From contig NC_049990.1 of assembly GCF_000003815.2 (NCBI RefSeq), positions 1,727,819-1,791,818 of the forward strand: DNA of 64,000 bases. The letters run 5' to 3'. Position numbers and translations under genes: made by a program. The stretch is from Branchiostoma floridae (Eukaryota > Chordata > Leptocardii > Amphioxiformes > Branchiostomatidae). The notes beneath the pieces are model-generated. The model was not told the origin of the DNA and searched no databases. It saw nothing but the letters and a program-made list of their open reading frames with translations. Shown piece after piece: positions 58,701-64,000 of the stretch (within the stretch, counting starts at the first letter, position 1; every line of letters starts with the position of its first letter).

Positions 58701-61700
58701 ACCAACATGCTCGCGGCTCTGCAGGACACCAAGCTGGTGGTTTACTACTTTCCCAACGCTGTGTACGTCGACAAGGACATCCTGCCCAAAACTCTCATGG
58801 AGAAAGATGCAACGTGAGTAGTACACAACATACGTAAAGTTTTAAGACTGAAATAGGGGTGGGTACAGGATATTGAGGTCTAGATCCAGTTTTTCCAGAC
58901 AGGTCCAATAAGAAAAAACTTTTTACTGGTACACCGTGCCAGTACCCACCCCTGGTGATACATTTTTTAAGCATCCTTGCCACTGTGTGACGTAGACTAG
59001 ACGTTAACTGAAGAACGTTTACTTAAGAATTAAAGAAGGAAACGTTTACTGATCATGAAGAATTAAAGAAGTATATGTAACGAAGAAGACTTTGTTCAAT
59101 TGGTCTACTAACCTGATGAAACAATAAAGGTGTCTACTGTTTTTTTAATAATATGCTTTTTCTGCATAGTGAAGAACCCTCAGATTGTGATTAGGAGATG
59201 CCCACTTTCCTGGTATCAGAATACATCTGGTATTAAACAGTTTTCTCCACAATTTTTCTTCCGCAGTGAGTTTGGAAAGAACCACCAGATTGTGATTAGG
59301 AGGTATGCATTTCTTTTGTATCAAGAACACTTCTGGTATTTAACAGTTTTTCAACGACTTCTCTACCGCAGTGAGTTTGGGAAGAACCCTCAGATCGTAA
59401 ACTTCTTGGGGAATCATGTGATCATCCGGCGCGCCGACGGCTCATTGGTCAGCACGGGGGTGTCGCCCTATCCCAGCATGCTCCACTCCTACGTGTCCAA
59501 CTCCCGCTGGGACGATGCCGTCAGGCTCTGCAGATTTGTTAAGGTTTGGACACTTTGGGCTTTTTTACCCTAAAGGAATGAAGTGAATTTAGTAAATTAA
59601 AATATTGTTTTCAGCTAGTCTGCCTATCAGTGTGTGCCTCTGCAATGCTATTTTCATTAAACACAATGCAGTAAGCCTTTTTTGTCAGTGGGACTGGAAA
59701 GGTTGCAAGTCAAATCTGCCATCTCTGATTTCTAGAGTACTGTTGTTCTAGCACAGTGGAAGCCGGATAATTGCACGGCCTATTTGCCAGCGTATTTCAT
59801 GCAATTATCCGGCTGGTACAATAATGCAAAGTTATCTAGCTGGACAGCACGGGTTTGGGATTTTGGGACTCAGTTGCAGTAAACAGAAATGTGCATTAAT
59901 CCATTGTGCAATTAACTGGCTTCTTCTGTACAAGTACTTTCTTCTCTTCTTCTTTCCTCCATCTGGTGTACTCCATTGAGGTTGCATAAAGTTTTCCTTC
60001 CTATCAGACACCAAGGCAATTCCTGTGTTAAAGTGGCTGTCAATTTTACTGTTTACAGTATCTCAATCCAATTTCCAAAGAAAGCCTAGCTCCAACTACT
60101 GACACTACCTGTACGGGCATTACTCAATTTTCATTCTAAATAGTCTACAATGAAACAGTTAATGATAACTACAGTGACACTCTTCACTCCATCTGTCCCC
60201 GCAGGATGAGGCTCTGTGGGCATGTCTGGCTGCCATGGCTGCCTACGCAAAGGACCTGAACACAGCAGAGGTGGCGTACGCTGCAATAGATGAGGTAAGA
60301 CCTCTTGTTGGCATCCATCTGTCTCGGAAGACAATGGTAGGCAGACAGTTACTACTCATGCACTGTCTGCCTGGCCTGCATGTGACTTTTTAAGGTGAAG
60401 GAGGGATGTGCACTTCCTTCTCCACCCTCTCGTCTACTGGCGCACTAAGTCCTACAGGGACAAGAACTGTATTCCATGTATATGTTTATATATATATCCT
60501 TCATTAAATAGAACAAGCAGTTTTTTTACTTCAAAAGGAAGCAGGCTGAATAAAAATTCTCTAACTGGAAGCTATGTGACTCAACTGCCCACTTATAAAA
60601 GTCTAGGATTTGCAGTATTTTTTTCTAGGGGAAACGGGAAACAGGAAACACAACATTTTTTCCTAGGCCTCATGTAATAAGTTTTGGCCAGCCCCATTCA
60701 ACTTTAAATTGGCAAGTCTTTCAAAAACAGTATATCATAGAATATGAGATCATGACATGTAATAGTTAGAAAATGTTCACAAGTTTGTGACAAACTTTTC
60801 CCCCTCGCAGGTGGACAAGGTGCAGTACATCCTCCACATTAAGGAGATTCCTTCCAAGGAGGCGAGAAACGCTGAGATGGCGCTTTTCTGCGGGAGTCCT
60901 CAAGACGCGGAGGGGATCCTCCTCCAGTCTGGACTCGTCTTCCGAGCCATACAGATGAACATTAACCTCTACAACTGGGACAGGTACGTCTTATATGAAT
61001 GTGAAATCCGAGATGTTTTTAAATTATCATTTTTGTTTTCCCAAAGGTATGTTTTCCCGAAGAAGAAAACATATTGTTTTTGCTGGTGTGTTCTTTTTCT
61101 TGCTACCTGAATGTAAATGAAATTTTTCAAAGATCTCCATAATTTCAGCACAGGTGCCAATTAAACAGAGTCTACTTCACCAGCAGAATTGACCCTCAAA
61201 ATGCAGGAAATAGTGTTTCAGAGGGTCTTAGATTTCAAAATTTTCCCGTAACCCCTTTGTACCATCACGTGGAAGCCCCTAGCACTTTGTTCAAAATCCA
61301 GGGGATGAAAAAAATTCAGGCTGTCTAGATCACTGATCAGAGCATTTCATTTCATACTTTTACTTTAGTTTCTATATAAATATGTGAAGAAAATTCTTCA
61401 TGAGCTGAACTTGCCCTTGTCCTTCAGAGCCCTTGAGCTGGCTGTGAAGCACAAGACGCACGTGGACACGGTTCTGGCCTTCAGACAGAAGTACCTGGAG
61501 AAGTTCGGCAGGAACGAGAAGAGCAAACGCTTCCTGCAGTACGCAGAGGGGGTGAGAAAATCTTCTATTCTTTCTTAACATTCGCTTTCTTTGTTAGCCA
61601 TGCCATACACTCAGTGTTAACCCATAGGCAGGGAAGTTTGGGGGCTGGAGACAAACCCTCTACACACACAGAAAAAACAAAAGGAATGATCAATGAATCG

Positions 61701-62188
61701 AACCCTCTCTTGACAATGCTGTTATTGGCCGTATCTGTTTTCTTTTTCTTTTGAAACCTAGTCTCACAGCTGATGTAGGAATTGTCATTTCTGATGGTTG
61801 AAGTTTCAAAAGTAACCAAAAGCTCACACCTTTGGCGCTCCTTAGTCAAAACAATCGAACCATTTTTTTAAAAATCTGTATTCAGATGGGACTAGGTAAG
61901 GTAAGGTAATGCAGCGAAACCTACAGCTCCAGTACAATGTGAAGCAGTCAGAATTGCCCTGAGGAAGGTGTCAGACAGTCACCAAATTGACCAAAATGTC
62001 ATGGGAAATAAAACAACAGTTCTGAAAACAAAGTCTCTTTATTCTGGATGTTTATCAGTTGCGCTTTAAGAGTAAACAAACTGTTTACCTGTTGTTCTCA
62101 GGTGGAGGTGGACTGGCAGAAGATCGAGGCAAAGATCGAGATGGAACAGCAGAAAGAGCGGGAAAAGGCCGCCACAGTCAGGCGGTAA
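45404..62188 (+). CDS. IFT80: IFT80, intraflagellar transport complex B WD-repeat subunit
   Basis: Eighteen exons: 45404-45440, 46444-46671, 47220-47330, 47801-47979, 51731-51820, 52266-52403, 52984-53282, 53710-53784, 54095-54143, 54605-54719, 57233-57297, 57806-57941, 58666-58813, 59372-59543, 60205-60294, 60811-60983, 61428-61551, 62102-62188. All phases agree, giving 771 aa; human IFT80 is 777. Strongly conserved blocks run from [13 protein letters not shown] at the start through [54 protein letters not shown] and [21 protein letters not shown] to the charged C-terminus. N-terminal WD repeats form propellers and the C-terminal third is helical. IFT80 belongs to the IFT-B complex, which moves cargo toward ciliary tips; human mutations cause Jeune thoracic dystrophy. 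Intron 1 is U12-type. Several introns contain partial copies of neighbouring exons, and three of these could be extra in-frame exons. Confidence 0.97.
45690..46200. repeat. Repeat-derived sequence in the U12 intron, including a SINE head
   Basis: About 45690-45900 shows the 'taggtacccaat' type repeat also seen at 2200 and 52610. At 46136-46200, 'gtaatggtttagcgtctgg' (A-box-like) and 'cacgggttcgaatcctgg' (B-box) are spaced as in a tRNA-derived SINE head. Confidence 0.5.
46259..46310 (+). repeat. Duplicate of the U12 branch site, 3' splice site and exon 2 start
   Basis: TTCCCCTTGACCCCGCTGCAC plus the first 31 nt of exon 2 is copied 164 bp upstream of the real site with one mismatch. The branch site and AC acceptor of the copy are intact. 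After the copy the frame runs on for a dozen codons to a stop unless a donor such as ACTC|GTAACA is used. Either a decoy or an alternative acceptor for the minor spliceosome. Confidence 0.85.
46724..46828 (+). CDS. Candidate in-frame duplicate of IFT80 exon 2 (3' half)
   Basis: 105 nt encoding [36 protein letters not shown]; the real exon 2 ends with nearly the same peptide plus a small deletion. Phase 1 at both ends and 35 codons, so inclusion would keep IFT80 in frame and repeat a WD strand. The donor G|GTAAAG is good; the acceptor TGGGAAG| has a poor pyrimidine tract, so inclusion may be rare. An extra 'ASD' at the end separates it from the parent. Confidence 0.45.
47351..47379 (+). pseudogene. 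Short partial copy of IFT80 exon 3 3' edge
   Basis: 'ggtggccacataatggaaca' repeats 'ggtggtcatatgatggaaca' of exon 3, about 50 bp downstream within intron 3. No splice sites are retained. Confidence 0.6.
47980..48505 (+). repeat. CTCA/CATT arrays with two partial copies of IFT80 exon 4
   Basis: The last about 75 nt of exon 4 with its donor recurs at about 48236-48311 (ending ATACAG|GTGGGC) and 48430-48505. Each copy is followed by a long (CTCA)n or (CATT)n run, as is the real exon. So a unit of exon tail plus microsatellite has been tandemly triplicated. The copies have no acceptor. The third copy is interrupted by the element at 48506-51351. Confidence 0.85.
48506..51351. mobile_element. 2.85-kb non-autonomous transposon with TA duplication
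   Basis: Termini CTCTCACCTCTCAAATA and its exact mirror TATTTGAGAGGTGAGAG are flanked by TA (48504-48505 and 51352-51353). Removing the element and one TA restores the third exon 4 copy (...CCTATACAGGTGGGG), which proves the insertion boundaries. Sub-terminal GGTACGTTTATTT / GGTACTTTTATT repeats line both ends. The interior holds two tandem repeat families (about 49430-50040: 'ctgaaatttggta' units; about 50220-50850: 'gaagagtccattctt' units) and a (TTTC)n run near 49388. No transposase frame is present. Confidence 0.9.
51354..51730 (+). repeat. Remainder of IFT80 intron 4, CATT/CTCA repeats
   Basis: Begins with the tail of the split exon 4 copy (CAGGTGGGGCTTC) and continues through imperfect CATT and CTCA repeats to about 51540, then unique sequence to the exon 5 acceptor. 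Confidence 0.75.
51821..52265 (+). other. IFT80 intron 5
   Basis: 445-bp GT-AG intron. AT-rich, no repeats or exon copies recognised. Confidence 0.8.
52440..52720. repeat. SINE-like fragment in IFT80 intron 6
   Basis: 'ggcaggtaccca-ttttt', 'ccaggtggagtgaggaaagt' and 'catgtaaagtgtctttccta' match the arrangement at 2160-2280. A T-run of 19 lies inside. Confidence 0.5.
52868..52927 (+). pseudogene. Partial copy of IFT80 exon 7 5' edge with acceptor
   Basis: CCACCGCAG|TGGTCCTGTGCACTGG copies the true acceptor and exon start 116 bp downstream. The frame reads [15 protein letters not shown] then TGA. An upstream duplicate acceptor; using it would truncate the protein. Confidence 0.8.
53398..53565. 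mobile_element. pogo/Tigger-like MITE, copy D
   Basis: 168 bp in IFT80 intron 7, TA-flanked, ends CAGTAGAAGTCAGTTAATTG and GGCTTCTACTG. It lacks about 6 bp of the right terminal region present in other copies. Confidence 0.8.
54834..56010 (+). repeat. Three-copy tandem duplication inside IFT80 intron 10
   Basis: Units beginning 'agatatacaaggcctaaa' (about 54834, 55247, 55773) share 'cacatttgaaagctggtg', 'gaagttcac', 'tagctgcagaaatatt' and 'caaagttgtaagacttcttt'. The second and third units each end in a candidate exon (55536 and 56017). The first unit ends without one. A (CT)n run at 55687-55731 separates units two and three. Confidence 0.8.
55536..55689 (+). pseudogene. Broken first copy of the 76-codon cassette exon
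   Basis: Starts after CTAAAG| with the same sequence as 56017-56244. It reads [17 protein letters not shown] onward for about 50 codons, then diverges and hits TGA at 55687 where a (CT)n run replaces the rest. The donor is lost. Confidence 0.75.
56017..56244 (+). CDS. Candidate 76-codon cassette exon in IFT80 intron 10
   Basis: Bounded by TGTCCTGAAG| and G|GTAAGG, 228 nt, phase 1 at both ends, no stop in the phase that matches both IFT80 neighbours (exon 10 ends G|, exon 11 starts TT). It would encode [20 protein letters not shown], a Thr/Gln/Leu-rich middle with [12 protein letters not shown], and a helical [14 protein letters not shown] end. It has no counterpart in human IFT80, where the adjoining segments abut. 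Codon-level conservation with 55536-55689 favours third-position and synonymous change, which hints at past coding selection. It could also be an exon of an unrelated inserted gene. Confidence 0.5.
56276..57075. repeat. GGACTGTTCCATGTT minisatellite
   Basis: More than twenty occurrences of 'ttggactgttccatgtt' separated by variable GGAGGAGGGGTT, AGGGGTGGTC or similar linkers, giving units of about 34-60 bp. Both strands show long frames with repetitive Cys/Phe/Met or Asn/Ser/Thr composition, which are artefacts. It starts right after the cassette exon donor. Confidence 0.9.
57681..57802 (+). pseudogene. Partial copy of IFT80 exon 12 start, then (GATT)n
   Basis: TTGTCCAG|CTAGAAGTGATGGAGGTT reads [14 protein letters not shown] against the true [14 protein letters not shown] 125 bp downstream, then stops. 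Between copy and exon lies a GATT microsatellite (about 57740-57802). The same arrangement, exon edge plus GATT, occurs on both, so exon edge and microsatellite duplicated together. Confidence 0.75.
59170..59302 (+). repeat. Two partial copies of IFT80 exon 14 start; one a possible 36-nt microexon
   Basis: 59267-59302 lies between CTTCCGCAG| and |GTATGC. It encodes [11 protein letters not shown] and is phase 2 at both ends, so inclusion would add 12 residues in frame before EFGKNPQIV of the real exon. A more degraded copy starts at 59170 (GCATAG|TGAAGAACC), where the matching donor has become AGATGC. The acceptor tract of the first is as good as that of exon 14. Confidence 0.6.
59754..59928. 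mobile_element. pogo/Tigger-like MITE, copy E
   Basis: 175 bp in IFT80 intron 14, ends CAGTGGAAGCCGGATAATTG and mirror CTTCTTCTG. The left TA has mutated to CA. Opposite orientation to copies A, C and D. Confidence 0.75.
60515..60670. mobile_element. AGGCC...TGTTTCCTGTTTC MITE family, fragment
   Basis: Contains 'gaaacaggaaacacaacatt' and ends CCTAGGCCT, with 'acttcaaaaggaagcaggct' and 'ggaagctatgtgac' matching the mid-region of the family. The left end is missing. Confidence 0.5.
61180..61335. repeat. Interspersed repeat fragment in IFT80 intron 16
   Basis: 'aaatgcaggaaatagtgttt', 'cttagatttcaaaattttcc' and 'aaatccaggggatg' match 38545-38690. Family unknown. Confidence 0.5.
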
Positions 62189-62700
62189 CATGGAGGGTGG
62201 GGATCGGGTTACAGATAGAGTTTCTTAGGCTGCTTCAACATGGGTGAAGACTTAATCCAATTTCTGGTATGAAACCAGCAAACCTGGTTTTGCCTTGATC
62301 AGGACACCTTCAGTGTACAAACTGCACCTTGGCATCAATTGCAAAGCATTGTAAAGAAAAAAGAGCATGTAAGGATTTGTTTGTTAGTACACTATTAGTG
62401 AGAATAGTTAGTGCATTTTATGAAGTTATATTCCACGGAGTTAATGATGTGTATATTGTGTGAAAAGCCGTTTCTGTACAGAAAAGTATTTGTCGCTTGC
62501 TACATTCCTAAATAATTGTGAAGATACATGTATCAGGAATGAATGTTGTAAAGTCTTTAAGTAGAGTTTCCTATTCAGATAGATAATCTATTAAAATTGA
62601 AAACTTGTATCCATGAAAGCTTGGAGTTTGGTTGTTATTTAACACAGTATATTTTGTCCTAAGCCTTAACGGATCCATTCAACGATGACAGTGTTGTTCA
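62189..62700 (+). terminator. IFT80 3' UTR with ATTAAA signal
   Basis: After the stop at 62188 the sequence is non-coding. The best poly(A) signal is ATTAAA at 62590-62595, giving a 3' UTR of about 420 nt. Confidence 0.45.
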
Positions 62701-62714
62701 ACAAGTTCAACAAC

Positions 62715-62720
62715 TTTATT
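62715..62720 (-). terminator. Poly(A) signal for the minus-strand gene at the right edge
   Basis: TTTATT on the plus strand reads AATAAA on the minus strand, about 950 nt beyond the stop at 63666. If used, the 3' ends of this gene and IFT80 lie only about 100 bp apart, tail-to-tail. Confidence 0.4.
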
Positions 62721-63232
62721 TTCATACACACAGATTCTACAATATGACACAGAACATATATGTACATGACATGCACGGACAGCACACAAAATATACTTCA
62801 ATCTGTAACACAAAGGTACCTATCTGACTAAGTGCTGTGTCCCTTAAATGCAGAACTGGAACTGGACTTTTAAAAATGTTAAGGCCAAAACAAACCTAAA
62901 CACCAGGAACCTGTTCCGGACTTGCAAAACGCTATCTTTCACTTATATTCTCCTTTTTGTTCAAAATCATCTATAACTTGCATAGGTAGTGAAATTTGCA
63001 CAAGAAAAAGACAAAAACATAACAAGATAGTTTTTGTGTTGTTACTGACATTTTGTGTTCATTACTGACTGAGTGTGTATAATTTAGCATAATATTTACA
63101 TTGCATGTCAAATTCATGTATGAATTCAATGCCTGAACCTGAATCTGGGCCTGAACCTGAATGAGAGTTAAGGTATGCAGTACTAAATGATACACCCTTT
63201 TTTTTTAAGGTACAAGCTCCAATGTATTACTA

Positions 63233-63444
63233 TACTGTAAATGCAGAAATGTTCGCGGTGGATTAATGTTCGCGGTTTTCGCGGTGACCACTTCACCGCG
63301 AATTTAAAACCACCGCGAACATTTTTCTATAATGATGTTAGATTGCAGTCTATGGTGTTACCGCGAACTTAAATCCACCGCGAAAAGTCCTTTTTCCCGC
63401 TACCGCGAAATTAAATCCCCGCGAACTTAAAAACATTTACAGTA
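63233..63444. mobile_element. CGCGGTGG-type foldback MITE, copy 3
   Basis: 212 bp with ends TACTGTAAATGCAGAAA and ACATTTACAGTA. The interior contains 'gttcgcggtggattaatg', 'ccaccgcgaacatt' and 'taccgcgaaattaaat'. TA borders. It would lie in the 3' UTR of the right-edge minus gene, inverted relative to 18761-18972. Confidence 0.8.
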
Positions 63445-63665
63445 ATTCACTTTGTCTTCTCGGTACCAAACTTTCACGGTATGAGAAAATGAATGTTCAC
63501 GGAAATGAATGTTCACGATGGTGGCATGTGTGCATAAAAAAAGAGAGCAATTTACTAGTATTTGTTATCGGAAATAATAAGTACATGTTACAGTATGTTG
63601 TAAACTTGAAAACCGTGAAATCAAAAGAACTCAAAATCAGGAATTACAGTTCGTTGTAAACGTTT

Positions 63666-63739
63666 CTAACTCTCTGCCAGACCGAGTTCTTTCTGTAGGC
63701 ATTGCAGTGTGCTCTCCAACTGTCTCCCCACCATCCGCA
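63666..63739 (-). CDS. Last coding exon of an unidentified minus-strand gene (partial)
   Basis: Acceptor CCTTGCAG| at 63740 is followed by a frame that reads RMVGRQLESTLQCLQKELGL and ends AES-stop, a short amphipathic helical C-terminus. No family recognised from 24 residues. Only about 260 bp of upstream intron is in the window. Confidence rests on the clean acceptor, frame and downstream AATAAA. Confidence 0.5.
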
Positions 63740-64000
63740 CTGCAAGGAACAAATAAACAAACAAATTAACACAACAATAAAACATTTCAACATGCATGAT
63801 CACAAGAAAATAGCGTGTTAGGCCATGTTGACTTGATTATATAGATACCATCTTTGGAAAATAACTTCTAAAGTTAATGAAGGAAAATGGTAAAGAGCAA
63901 AAATGAAGATACTTGTTTAGTCATTTGTTCAACCTTCCTGACCACTTTGATTTCAAATACTGAAGGAAACTTTTTTTTATTCGCACGCTCGCATCAGTTT
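63740..64000 (-). other. Intron of the right-edge gene
   Basis: AT-rich with an ACAAA run (63746-63775 region). No exon seen. Confidence 0.4.

Overview
This window is eukaryotic, most probably from an amphioxus (Branchiostoma) nuclear genome. Genes have many small exons with GT-AG introns, and the intergenic DNA is AT-rich and full of short inverted-repeat transposons, minisatellites and tandem duplications. The proteins read as deuterostome orthologues. The species assignment is inference from overall character; no database was searched.

Layout. (1) 305-1242, minus: one low-complexity Ser/Pro/Gln repeat exon of an unidentified gene running off the left edge. (2) 1.2-7.4 kb: non-coding, with a hAT-type MITE that has perfect 8-bp target duplications. 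(3) 7936-34481, plus: a complete four-exon PPM1L orthologue (membrane-anchored PP2C phosphatase, 370 aa). Its 22.8-kb second intron contains a complete antisense gene at 23836-27444 for an 842-aa leucine-rich-repeat transmembrane protein. (4) 34.5-39.5 kb: intergenic. (5) 39508-44976, minus: a nine-exon homologue (398 aa modelled) of human CXorf58. (6) 45404-62188, plus: a complete 18-exon IFT80 orthologue (771 aa), head-to-head with the CXorf58-like gene across about 430 bp. (7) 63666-63739, minus: the last coding exon of an unidentified gene, tail-to-tail with IFT80.

The main signals in the hunt are these. IFT80 intron 1 is a textbook U12-type AT-AC intron interrupting codon 13, and its 3' splice site has been duplicated 164 bp upstream. 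All four well-modelled genes carry partial copies of their own exons in adjacent introns, at least a dozen in all. Some of these keep reading frame and splice sites, giving candidate in-frame exons of 35, 12 and 76 codons in IFT80; the 76-codon exon resembles nothing in vertebrate IFT80. One exon copy in IFT80 intron 4 has been split by a 2.85-kb non-autonomous element with a TA target duplication.

Functional themes. IFT80 is an IFT-B ciliary transport subunit, and its divergent neighbour belongs to a poorly studied family for which a ciliary or sperm role is plausible. A cluster of RFX X-box-like palindromes lies in an intron of the neighbour. IFT80 and PPM1L are also close neighbours on human 3q25.33-q26.1, so the linkage looks like conserved chordate microsynteny.

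Exon boundaries were worked out by hand from reading frame, splice consensus and remembered family conservation; none is confirmed by transcripts.
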